From Trachythela sp. YZ-2020 (lineage: Eukaryota > Cnidaria > Anthozoa > Malacalcyonacea > Clavulariidae), in NCBI GenBank assembly GCA_016169945.1, contig JADLSH010000155.1:3231501-3295500 (forward strand): a DNA stretch of 64,000 nucleotides, read 5' to 3'. The notes under the pieces were generated by a model. It searched no databases, had not been told where the DNA came from, and worked only from the letters and a program-made list of their open reading frames with translations. A program made the translations under genes and the position numbers. Positions 9,830 to 20,764 of this stretch are shown piece after piece. Within the stretch, counting starts at the first letter, position 1. Every line of letters starts with the position of its first letter.

Positions 9830-11425
9830 TTTTATTGTTGTTATCCAACTTTTTAGCAGGCTGGGATTGGTAATAGGAAATCTAAATAGTGCAAATGGAA
9901 AGATTTATCTTTGGTTCACTGATGTGAACAAAACTCAAAAGTTTTTGACAGAATTGTTTCTGCAGGAGTCAAATCCTAGGTCCTTTTGAGACCTTAAACA
10001 GGACAAGGACCTCTATGAAAGTTGTTGTCAACATGCATATATATAGACTAGGACACAGACATCAAAACAATTTCTTTTCCAGTTTAATTTTATTTTAATT
10101 TTATTTTAACAACTTTATTGGAACCATAACAACTGAAATATTTACAATAATAGTGAAAGTAGGTGGCCCAAAAGGAAAGATGCGAACGAGACGATAGTTC
10201 GTCCCATGCAAGGCATCTTCCTTACTATTAATAATGCTATGTCTAACTATGGTTTATATATATAAAAATATATAAACAAACTATATATAACATATTATGT
10301 TATAATTGTACTTATAGTAAATAAAAAGCAGAAAAGTCAAATAAAAGCGAATGATGAATAATAGAATTAAAACACAGGTTCACAAGCAAATAGAGACAAT
10401 AACAATGCTTTTGCGAAACATCATCACTCGCCTTTATTTCACGCTCTACTTCAAACTTTACTCAATTGCCTATGGCAAGAGCAGTCACGCACAAGAGACC
10501 ATGTGCAAGGCATCGTCAAAATGGCGGACAACTTTGCATTCCGCTATGTTGTCACATACCTGGTGTAAATATCCGAGCGGAATTAGTACCCTCGCATATT
10601 AATATTCTTTTATTAATTATTAAAACTGTAAACACTTTTATATTGTAGCTAACAAACTCAAAACTACATTTGTTGTCATTTATACAGTATTTACAAAACA
10701 AATTGTTTTTATGCTATTAAAAGCTGTCTTATTTATACATAACATAGTCTTAAACTATGCTGTTTATATGAAGTATGTCATAGTGTACAAATATACAATA
10801 TGTGTGTTTTATACTTACTTTTATAGACTTACTTATGGAAGGACAAGCAAATACCATCTTTTAAATCCCCACGTCTGGCCTTGCAGTTATACGCTGAACA
10901 ATATTCAGGCATTCTTTTCGATAAAAAACAGTTTTTTTAGAATAATAGAATGGCCCAGAATTTTCAGATAAATATACTGTATTTTGGTATAAATAACAAT
11001 GAAAGAAGAAAATAAACAACAGTAGCTTTTGGAATAGTTAGATATATATCACGTAATCACGTTACTTGAGAAAAACTCGTAAAAGACTGAAGGAATACAC
11101 AGGAAAAGAAACTAGGCCAGCAGTTTCGCACGCTTTTCGTCTTTGCCCATTCTTGCCCGGTTGAATTGTAATATGTAAATTGTACTAATTATACAAATAT
11201 TCATCCAAAACCTTCACACCAGTTAGTTCTTTCCAAAATAATGTGATAGAACGGGATCGGAAGCTGTAGGACGACGCAAAATGCAAAAAACATGGTTTTT
11301 CCCTATACCGCTCTATGATTTTTGACCGGTTGAGCCGCCATCTTGGATTTTAAAAATTTGACACGTCTAGTTGAGCCGAGTCAGCAATCTAGGTCTCCTA
11401 TATCTATGGATGGGTGTGATGGGTG

Positions 11426-13147
11426 GTCATCTCACTAATCTTTGTTAGGAGCGAATGAGCGAATTATAAAAAAACATGAGTAAGTCATATCAGTAAGTCT
11501 TTTTGGGACTTCAGGAAAGCTGCGGAACAAATTTATCGTTTATACTTTATAAAAAAGGATAAATAGAGATAGATAGTCGAAAAAATATGGCAAGTTTCTT
11601 ATATTAAATTGTTGATATAGCCGTAAGAATGTTGTTTTATTTACATAGATTTTCATTTTTTCACAATTAAAATATCCTATATTTTATGCTATCAAAAAGT
11701 TCCAACTTAAAAGGAAAGCGAAATCGTTTCACACGAGAGAATTTGTATATTTTCTACTGATTTAATTTCAAAAACTAATTTATAAAAGGCAGTTTACGGC
11801 AACGTTTTACTTTTAGTAAAGGCAACGTTTTACTTTTAGTAAACGGAAGGTTGCATTTAAACATTAATTTGAAGCTTATAGAATGCATAAGAACATACCT
11901 ACACCATATATCTCAGATTTGTATGGCTAAAACAACTAATATTTTAATTATTTTTGTAGTTTTTGTAACCTGTTGCTTTGTACTCCATGAAATAAGTTTA
12001 TTTTATCGTGTTGCCATGGCTACTGTGCTTCCTCTTCTTGAAACAAAATATCCATATTTTATTCTTTCAAAATAGATTTCCCAAAATAATATTGTTTCCT
12101 TCCACTCACTTTCTGGTCGGTCGCATTTTAATTATGTTGTCGCAAGTTGTCGCAAGAGCACTTTGAGTACAATCTCCTTTGCAAAATATTTACCCCCTGG
12201 CAATGAAATTAACACCATTGGAATCCTTACAAAATAAGCTTTTTAACAGTGGGCTATTTTGCCGACTAAACATTACAGAATCAAAAATACTAAAAGTTTA
12301 ATCTCAAACATACCTCCAGTCATACTTCAGTTCAACTCAAACAATCTTTAATATCTTCTCATATGTTTATTACATCGAGAGACTTCTAATGGTCGAAATT
12401 TAGCTTTTTATCTGTGTCTTTATTTGGTAAAACTTGGCTGCGATACGGCGAAAAGAAATATTTATTTTGAATTTTTTTTTATTTATCGGGAATTTTCCAG
12501 CATGCACGCGCTTGCCGTAGTTTGACTATATATGGTTTCCCCACGCGCTTCAGTCCCGACAAAAAGATCTTATATAGGCTATTGTACCCTGGGGAATTCA
12601 TTCCGGCCACTTAAAAAACCATAGCAACAGTCTTTGTTTGTGTTTGGGCCTTTTCCGGTTGTTTTTGTCTGAAATTCCGGTTTGACCCGTACACTACATT
12701 TCAAATTTCGCCGTAACTTTGTCAATTTTTATTGTGTTTCTTTGCAAGTTGGTCAGTATGTACAGTTTTTAATGCTCTATAAAACGGTGTATTAGCGAAG
12801 GTGTATTAAAACAGAAGTTATAATCGACCAAAGGTACTGAATATATAATTAGTTTACGATAATAATAATTAATAAATATCAGATTACAAAGGTGTTAAAA
12901 CTCACGGAGATCTGTAAAACAACGTGTTTAGCGATTTGTTTGGTATTAGCCAAGAACAGGTGTGTTTGCTGAATCGATTGGTGGTATTTTCGTCCGTTTT
13001 GGGTGAGGGGCGCCAAATATACAAGCGCTCAAAGTCATCATGCGTTGGCGAATGATATTCGACGGTGCCGTCCAGAAAGAGTCAAATTAAAAAGGAAGCC
13101 ACAGTGATTACGTCAGGTAAAACATTTCATTTGGCGATAGCCTTTGA
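11426..13147. other. Intergenic, no gene recognised
   Basis: AT-rich sequence with only short chance ORFs. A 21-bp tandem duplication (ggcaacgttttacttttagta) lies near 11799-11840. Confidence 0.35.
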
Positions 13148-13402
13148 TTGCGTCGTGAAGAGGGGTGTGAGCCAAGGATCCAATTTTGTTTTCTATGCCA
13201 AAAATTTGTTTTGAACGCAGATATCCGACTCGCCTACAACCTTTGCATGGCAGATTTTTTGATAAAAAATATTAGCAATAGTAATGTTTTGGAATGTAAT
13301 GTCTGGCAATGTTCAGCTGGGGCGAGGGGTTACTGCAAGCATGTATTTCTAGTACCAGAAAATATGACGGGGGCATCATATTGTTCGTTGTATAAATCCT
13401 AG
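13148..13402 (+). pseudogene. Possible SWIM-type zinc-finger remnant
   Basis: An 84-codon frame ends in a segment reading QCSAGARGYCKHVF. This resembles the second half of a SWIM finger (CxC ... CKHV) as seen in YqaJ-like recombinases and transposon-derived proteins of invertebrates. The first CxC is not intact (CNVWQC). No start, no flanking exons and no second domain are visible, so at best it is a fragment of a mobile-element gene. Confidence 0.3.
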
Positions 13403-14365
13403 CATTTGTTGGTATTTCCTTACAATTGAATGGGGCAAAATAAAAAGTTCCAACTGGGTCTTGTTCCCATGACCGTTTAACCAGAACTCTTCGGTGTGGG
13501 GTGCTCTTTTAAAATACATGTACTATGCACAATTAATGTGTAATACATTCACTTCTGAATAAGGTCTGCATTTTGCTTAACTATCCTAAACTTAGCATCT
13601 CAGAGTAGGCATATTGCGTCCGAAAAAGCCGCAATAAATGCTCACAAACATCTTCATACAAGCGAATCGCAGTTACTGGGACAGCGTGTTCTTATAATTA
13701 TCCCTCGCTTATCAAACTACTAGTAATACTGGCGTGCAGCAACCATCGCCCTTTCTACCAACTATAGTTCAACAATATTATTATCAACTTCGCGTACATA
13801 AAATATCACTTGTTAAGCTTTGGAGAAGGTATGTGCATGCGCAATCGGTGGTTGCCATGGTGATATAAAATTATATATTTGTGTCTAAAATGGAAAAAAG
13901 ACGAACAGATTAATACTTTGAACTATAAAATTAAATATTTTAAGTGTAATTGTTTTATTAGGCATTCAATATATAAGCTTCAATTTAAGGTAAAATGCCT
14001 GCTACTCTGTGCAAAACATTTGGAAATATATGTTCATGGAACTCCACTGTAAATCCCTTTCAGCTATACACGAGAAACTGTGAAATGTATTCATCACAAA
14101 CGTTTTAGTTAGTATATTTGAAATATTTTTGCTCAAGCCACATGAATTTTAAACTTACAAAGGACTATTAAAAATCCGACTTAAAAAACGTACAAAAACA
14201 GCCAGCTAAAAATATGAACATATATACTAAGTATATGAACATGAACTCGTATAAAAGCAAATTATTGTTAAGAATATCCTAAATATTTCACAAATATGCA
14301 CGAAACCTTCAACACAACGCAATGTAGATGTTAGTCAGTACTCAGTTCCGAAGAATGTAACTAGT
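13403..14365. other. Intergenic, no gene recognised
   Basis: No supported coding or repeat structure beyond AT-rich sequence. Confidence 0.35.
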
Positions 14366-14442
14366 GGCCCTCTGGCAGGAATCGAATCTACGGCTGTGCG
14401 ATGTACGTGCAACCCTCTGCCAGCTGAGCTACCCAGTCCAGC
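14366..14442 (-). mobile_element. tRNA-derived SINE head
   Basis: On the minus strand the sequence has a pol III box A (GGGTAGCTCAGCTGG) and box B (AGATTCGATTCC) at tRNA spacing, but the flanks cannot pair as an acceptor stem, so it is a tRNA-derived SINE rather than a tRNA gene. A second B-box-like stretch (TTCAATTCCTGCCAGAG) runs on the plus strand near 14511-14527. This suggests a second or rearranged copy facing the first. Confidence 0.6.
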
Positions 14443-14959
14443 TGCCAATAGCTAACCACAACTTCATGTACATAATTATACGTTGCATCGGAATCACAGG
14501 GCCGCATGTTCAATTCCTGCCAGAGTATATAGTTGCATTTTTCGCAACTGCTCATGACTATGTCTAAAAAATGTAGATAATTTATTTGGTTGTTATATAA
14601 ACTTTCACCTAAATATATAATAGCTACTGAACACCGTGGAAAGTAGATTTATGGCAAAGTGTCGTACGAATAGTTGCCCGGCAAAAACCTGTGAAAAGTG
14701 GCACCTAAAACTTGACAAAGACCGCCAACTGAGCAAACGAATTGCGTAAATAGCGAAAAAACTAACTAATATTTTCTAACTGATATTTAATACGATTGCT
14801 ATTCGCCGTCAGTAGTTTCTGAAGCACGTGAGGGGCAGCAAATTTTCAAAAGTTGGCCAGCTTCTGGTATGTTGACACATCATGTACAGTGTAAGAAAAT
14901 AAAGTGGATCTTGTTTTAACGCTTGATGAAAGCGTTAGTTCTCTTGATTACTAAAAAAG

Positions 14960-15250
14960 GTGTTTTGTTCGTTAAGAGGGAGTTACAAAACTAAGCTTGG
15001 AGCCAACTCTCAAGCGCGGTTGTCAACGCAAGATGGCGGGTTATGCTCAATCTTCTTCTCCATACAGTTTTCCTCTGACATCAAATCACACGGCGTCTCC
15101 CAACTTGGATCGTTTGACTTTGTAAACATTGCTATTTTCTGTGTGTTTTGTCCTTCATGCTCGACAGATTTGATATCGAGGATTCTGAACGCTCTTCGTT
15201 TGCTGCCAACTGCTAACAGTGGCACTTCCTTGTAGTCTAGGATACCGGCA
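14960..15250. other. Open on both strands; possible 5' region of the L2-like LINE
   Basis: The plus strand has CAAGATGGCGGG at 15029-15040, whose ATG starts a 30-codon ORF. The minus strand is open for about 80 codons (15250 to 15010) with coding-like composition (KRRAFRILDIKSVEHEGQ). No family was recognised for either frame. The position upstream of the LINE at 15600 would suit a LINE 5' UTR, but a host minus-strand exon is also possible. Confidence 0.25.
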
Positions 15251-15599
15251 AAATCACCTCGTTGTACAATGTATTAATTGTAACCTAGTCTTGGAATATC
15301 GCAGCTTTTATATACAATTGACTAGTTTTCCAAAACTTAAGCAACTCACCAAAACGTTTCACAAACTGTAGTAGCATGCCGAGACCATGCTCTTAGGATG
15401 TTTCCTCTTAATGTTGTCGATTAAAGACACATTTCTAAGACCAATTTTGCGATGATTGTCTGCCATTTAGGAATGGTGGGGGCTGTCCTACGTTCATATT
15501 CCTCCGCTTAGTACAACCCTGGTCATTTCCAGTTCGAAACCTGCAAGATCCTCGGGCGACAGTTTAACTAATTGTCCCAATGTTAGGGGATTTAATATT

Positions 15600-16560
15600 T
15601 CCTAATTGTCCCAATGTTAGCTAGGGGATCTAAAATGGCCATGCTTAATATAGTTAGCCTTCCGAAACATGTTGATCAATTACGCATATCTGGACTTTTT
15701 CAGTATTTTGATCAGCTCGCTCTAGATGAAACTCGTCTAGACTCATCGATTTCAGATGATCTAGTAAATATTCCTGGCTTCAATATTGTCAGGAACGATA
15801 GATAACGTAGTGGAGGAGGTGTCTGTATCTATCTCCGTAATCCTGTTAACTATAAAATTCGAAGTGATCTGGTTCCTGATGGTCTTGAAGCAGTCTGCTT
15901 GGAGATTTCCAAACCTAATGTTCGAAGTTTTATCGTTGCATCTGTTTACCTTCCACCTGCTTCCTCCTCTGAGTTCTTTGTTGCAAATGAAAACCTGATT
16001 AAATTAATTGATGATGAAAATAAAGAACTTCATATTTTAGGGGATCTAAACTGTGATATGCTAAAGAATATTTCTGATTCGCCAACTTAACAATAACGCT
16101 AAATAGTATTTTTGAAGCATATAAACTATCTCAGCTTATTACTGAGGCGACACGAATAACTAACAGCCCTTGCGCTCTTATTGGTCACTATATAACATCT
16201 ACACCTGAAAAATCAAATTGTCTGGAGTAATACATACGGGTATTAGTGATCATTGTTTAATCTATGGTACAAGAAAAATAAATCCTATTCTGAATACACG
16301 CAAAAAGGCTAAAAAATCGAAGTCAGAAATATGAAAAGGTTTAAATTCGGAACATTTCAATGAGGATCTTCGGGAACAAATTGTTCTGAAGTCAGATACC
16401 GATTTCATGTGGGCCCTATGGAAAGAGTTATTTCTGGAAGTTCTGGATAAGCATGCTCCAGTTCAGCACATTAGGAAAAGGTCGTCTGGAGTCCAATGAG
16501 ATAAAAAAACTAATATATGATAGGGATAAGAGAAAGCGTATAGCTATGGTAACACACGAG
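15600..16560 (+). mobile_element. L2/CR1-like LINE, endonuclease half (interrupted)
   Basis: Broken frames together give an APE-type endonuclease. In order they read LNIVSLPKHVDQLRISGLF (N-terminal motif), ALDETRLDSSISD (catalytic E-T region), VNIPGFNIVRNDR, then SGGGVCIYLRN in another frame, ASVYLPP and HILGDLNCDM (catalytic GDxN). EIKKLIYDRDKRKR follows, which in intact elements lies between endonuclease and RT. Stop codons and frame changes occur throughout. Homology ends near 16560 and resumes with the RT at about 20765, so the DNA between is an insertion with some LINE sequence lost. Confidence 0.8.
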
Positions 16561-16926
16561 TAGTAATATAGGGGACGATCGAGCCCCTTTTTTGGGGTGG
16601 CACAGGGTGGTACGGGGAGGCACGTGGTCATTAGCTGGGTGCGCAGGGGGGCGCTAACAACACTAATTAGTATGCAAGGGGGCCGCAAACACTAGCATAT
16701 AGGGGGGCGCAGGAGGCCGCGAACGCAACTCATCATTAACATAAACATTCATTATGTTTAGGTGCGTTTGGGCAAAATAGTCATTAAGCTGAGTTCAGCA
16801 TATTTTGTGTGCAAAAATAATTGGGTTTGTTGTCGCGAGATTTATAAACTCCTTCAATCTCGTATCTAGTGAAGTTTACAAACATTAAAGCGTTAGAAAC
16901 ATAAATATTTTGATGCATTTGTTGCT
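16561..16926. other. G-rich then AT-rich sequence between LINE and palindrome
   Basis: 16565-16730 is unusually G-rich, with repeated ggggggcgc and ggccgc runs. It is not matched on the right side of the palindrome, so it is either part of the inserted element outside its arms or an older separate insertion. Confidence 0.4.
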
Positions 16927-19900
16927 AATGTAAACTAAAGACACAATAGCTTAACTCATTAAGGGATTAAGTCAAAAGGCTTGTTTGGGCGGAACGAGAA
17001 GATCTTAAGGTGTAATCGGCATAGCTAAGGTCTTATAGAGCAATACAAATATATGTTTACCAAGTTATTGTATAAACATAATTCTTACAGGGATTTAAAC
17101 CTTACAAAGTTTCAAGCGTTTTAGATGTAGCAGAGTGGGAAAAGCAGTGATTTTTAAGCGAGATTTACAAGTATATACAAACATTGTATATAAACATTTA
17201 GCGTTTGTTAGGTAATTACGGGCAATTAAGATTTTCTAGCTTAAAGATTTGAATAAATTTAGAATATTTTATTTATAGGACGGGGAAATATTGTACAATG
17301 TACATACAACACACACAGAATTAATTTTAAAAACACATTTATTGATAATAATTTCTTTTACAGCGTTAGTAAGGTCTGCTCCGAAGAGCATATCGTTTAG
17401 GTGTCTTTTGTATCTTTAAAGAGATATTTTTTGTCTGTCTTCGGGGGATAATCTTGCAATTGCTAAATTTTAAGGTCTCCAATCTGAAATCTACCCATTA
17501 TTAAATATATTTTTAACAAAGTAAATAAGGTCTGCTCTGGGTCTGCTTCTAAGAACGTATTATTCTTAAACTCCAAATCCTAAGAGTGAATCATTGAATC
17601 CTAAAATTGAATAATTGAATTTCGAGCGATGTTAGCTTCATATCGAGCGAGCCAACCTCCATATAGAGCGAGCTTAGCTTCGAGCCGACCTCTAAGACGT
17701 AAGGATAGGCCCGAGCCGAGCTCTAACATATAAGGATAGGCCCGAGCCAAGCTTAGTGTATATCTCCGATGATATCCTAAGATATTGTATAATATCCTAA
17801 GATACTGTATGATATCCTAAGATACTGTATGATATCTTAAGATACTGTCTGATATCCTAAGATACTGTATGATGTCCGAAGATACTGTATGATATCCTAA
17901 AATGATATCCTAAGATACTGTATGATATCCTAAAATGATATCCTAGATACTGAATGATATCCTAAAATGATATCCTAAGATACTGTATGATATCCTAAAA
18001 TGATATCCTAAGATACTGTATGATATCATTGAATCCTAAGAGTGAATCATTGAATCCTAAGATTGAATCATTGAATCCTAAGATTGAATCATTGAATCCT
18101 AAGATTGAATCATTGAATCCTAAGATTGAATTCCTAGCATATCGAGCGAACCTAGCTCCAAATCGAACGAGCTTAACTCCAAATCGAACGAGCTTAACTC
18201 CAAATCGAACGAGATTAGCTCCAAATCGAACGAGCTTAGCTCCAAATCGAGCGAACCTAGCTCCAAATCGAACGAGCTTAACTCCAAATCGAACGAGCTT
18301 AACTCCAAATCGAACGAGCTTAACTCCAAATCGAACCAGCTTAACTACAAATCGAACGAGCTTACCTCCAAATCGAGCGAGCTTAGCTCCAAATCGAACG
18401 AGCTTAGCTCCAAATCGAGCGAGCTTAGCTCCAAATCGAGCGAGCTTAGCTCCAAATCGAGCGAGCTTAGCTCCACATCGAGCAGCTTAGATGGACTATA
18501 CTCTATGACAATAGTCATAGTCATGGACTATAGCTCGCTCGATATGGAGCTAAGCTCGCTCGATTTGGAGCTAAGCTCGCTCGATTTGGAGCTAAGCTCG
18601 TTCGATTTGGAGCTAAGCTCGCTCGATTTGGAGCTAAGCTCGTTCGATTTGGAGCTAAGCTCGTTCGATTTGGAGTTAAGCTCGTTCGATTTGGAGTTAA
18701 GCTCGTTCGATTTGGAGCTAGGTTCGTTCGATTTGGAGTTAAGCTCGTTCGATTTGGAGCTAGTTTCGCTCGATTTGGAGCTAAGCTCGTTCGATTTGGA
18801 GCTAAGCTCGTTCGATTTGGAGTTAAGCTCGTTCGATTTGGGGCTAAGCTCGTTCGATTTGGAGCTAGGTTCGCTCGATATGCTAGGATTCAATGATTCA
18901 ATCTTAGGATTCAATGATTCAATCTTAGGATTCAATGATTCAATCTTAGGATTCAATGATTCAATCTTAGGATTCAATGATTCACTCTTAGGATTCAATG
19001 ATATCATACAGTATCTTAGGATATCATTTTAGGATATCATACAGTATCTTAGGATATCATTTTAGGATATCATTCAGTATCTAGGATATCATTTTAGGAT
19101 ATCATACAGTATCTTAGGATATCATTTTAGGATATCATACAGTATCTTAGGACGTCATACAGTATCTTAGGATATCATACAGTATCTTAAGATATCATAC
19201 ATTATCTTAGGATATCATACAGTGTCTTAGGATATCATACAGTATCTTAAGATATCATACAGTATCTTAGGATATCATACAGTATCTTAGGATATTATAC
19301 ACTATCTTAGGATATCATCGGAGATATGCACTAAGCTTGGCTCGGGCCTATCCTTATATGTTAGAGCTCGGCTCGAATCTAAGCTCGCTCTATATGGAGG
19401 TTGGCTCGCTCGATATGAAGCTAACATCGCTCGATATTCAGTTATTCAATTTTAGGATTCAATGATTCACTCTTAGGATTTGGAGTTTAAGAATAATACG
19501 TTCTTAGAAGCAGACCCAGAGCAGACCTTATTTACTTTGTTAAAAATATATTTAAAATTTAGCAATTGCAAGATTATCCCCCGAAGACAGACAAAAAATA
19601 TCTCTTTAAAGATACAAAAGACACCTAAACGATATGCTCTTAGGAGCAGACCTTACTAACGCTGTAAAAGAAATTATTATCAATAAATGTGTTTTTAAAA
19701 TTAATTCTGTGTGTGTTGTATGTACATTGTACAATATTTCCCCGTCCTATAAATAATATATTCTAAATTTATTCAAATCTTTAAGCTAGAAATTCTTAAT
19801 TGCCCGTAATTACCTAACAAACGCTAAAAGTTTATATACAATGTTTGTATATACTTGTAAATCTCGCTTAAAAATCACTGCTTTTCCCACTCTGCTACAT

Positions 19901-20098
19901 CTAAAACGCTTGAAACTTTGTAAGGTTTAAATCCCTGTAAGAATTATGTTTATACAATCGCTTGGTAAACATAGATTTCTATTGCTCTATAAGACCTTAG
20001 CTATGCCGATTACACCTTAAGATCTTCTCGTTCCGCCCAAACAAGCCTTTTGACTTAATCCCTTAATGAGTTAAGCTATTGTGTCTTTAGTTTATATT
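16927..20098. mobile_element. 3.2-kb foldback element: giant palindrome with arrays in both arms
   Basis: The left arm (16927 to about 18483) and right arm (about 18533 to 20098) are near-identical inverted copies around a ~50-bp centre. Each arm runs, from outside in: about 0.8 kb of unique sequence; an array of ~20-bp units (GATATCCTAAGATACTGTAT type; left 17768-18027, right 19010-19318); five 21-bp units (ATTGAATCCTAAGATTGAATC less one base; left 18028-18133, right 18885-18985); and about sixteen 21-bp units (GAGCTTAGCTCCAAATCGA type; left 18139-18483, right 18533-18880). Modular tandem repeats inside very long TIRs are the hallmark of Foldback/Galileo-type transposons. No transposase is present. 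ORFs on both strands are by-products of the 21-bp (7-codon) period. It sits inside an L2-like LINE. Confidence 0.8.
18139..18880. repeat. Central 21-bp arrays flanking the palindrome centre
   Basis: About 16-17 copies of a 21-bp unit in each arm in opposite orientation, with copies differing at one to three positions (taa/tag, aac/agc). The unit length is a multiple of three, which keeps reading frames open on both strands. Confidence 0.85.
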
Positions 20099-20360
20099 AG
20101 TTGACCTGCATCTAAGGACGAAAGCGGACTTATATTCATTTATGCAATGTTCTTTCGTCAAAATCCAAGATCTGATTGGTTATGTTAGAGAATATATGCT
20201 AATACGACCTAAAGCGACCTAAAAGCAACTTATGTATGCAGAGTATTTGTTATGATATGGACGAAAATCAAATTATTGCTTGCCTCTGCAAATTCCATTC
20301 CCGGGTCGGTATTATAGGTGCACAGAAAGCGAGTATCTAGCTGGGGACGAGGTTGGCCGG
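20099..20360. other. Unassigned sequence between palindrome and MITE
   Basis: Part of the insertion that splits the LINE. No gene recognised. Confidence 0.3.
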
Positions 20361-20368
20361 AGTATAAC

Positions 20369-20505
20369 CAGGGTTGCCAGATTTGATGAATAAATAAGCC
20401 AAAAAATATTATCATAATCTCTCTTTTCTTAGAATTTAACAATGAGATCAAAAGGCCGCTTATAACAATGTTTGGCTTAATTATTCATCAAATCTGGCAA
20501 CCCTG
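20369..20505. mobile_element. hAT-type MITE, 137 bp, with 8-bp TSD
   Basis: TIRs begin CAGGGTTGCCAGATTTGATG and end with the complement, ...CATCAAATCTGGCAACCCTG. The 8-bp AGTATAAC occurs exactly on both sides (20361-20368 and 20506-20513). The CAGGG start and 8-bp duplication are typical of the hAT superfamily. Non-coding. Confidence 0.9.
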
Positions 20506-20764
20506 AGTATAACTATATATAGTAAATATATAATAACTTGGAACCGTAGTGTTTTGCCCGGATTGTGTGTGCCATGCATTTTCGGTACGGCATATGGTTG
20601 TTTATGCATCCAAATGCACAATCTGTTATTGTAAGTGGGTTTCACTAATGTTATACATGGGGAAACACAACTTTACATGCATGCATGTATTGAAGAGTTA
20701 TGCCTACATTGGTAGCCTAGCCTGTCAAAGCCGAATGAGCGACTACATAACGGTAAATTGCGTG

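Larger units (their letters stand above)
8531..11408 (-). mobile_element. P-element-like (THAP9 family) DNA transposon, 2.88 kb
   Basis: Both ends carry long terminal inverted repeats (about 8531-8765 and 11195-11408) starting CATAGATATAGGAGACC. They share the interior blocks ATGGCGGCTCAACCGGTC, AACCATGTTTTTTGCATTTT and GAACTAACTGGTGTGAAGG. A 16-bp direct repeat flanks the element. The transposase remnant on the minus strand (9261-9829) has THAP and P-transposase features, which sets the superfamily. The interior also holds a nested hairpin (9060-9254), a 46-bp tandem duplication at 9589-9680 and a shared repeat fragment at 10517-10597. Each TIR has a YY1-like AANATGGCGGC motif (8605-8615; minus strand at 11334-11346). 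The transposase is broken, so any movement would need help in trans. Confidence 0.85.

Noticed and set aside
9807..9989. 60-codon plus-strand ORF in the P-like element
   Set aside because: It lies antisense to the THAP coding region of the transposase and has no family resemblance.
14366..14442. A true tRNA gene
   Set aside because: Box A and B are present, but acceptor-stem pairing is missing and the flanks look like SINE sequence.
18139..18880. CRISPR-like regular array
   Set aside because: Units are contiguous 21-mers without unique spacers, in a eukaryotic foldback element.
18020..19032. 156-175-codon ORFs with repeated SLAPNRT / ELSSFDL units
   Set aside because: They are produced by 21-bp (seven-codon) tandem units in a palindrome, open on both strands, with no start context or neighbouring exons.
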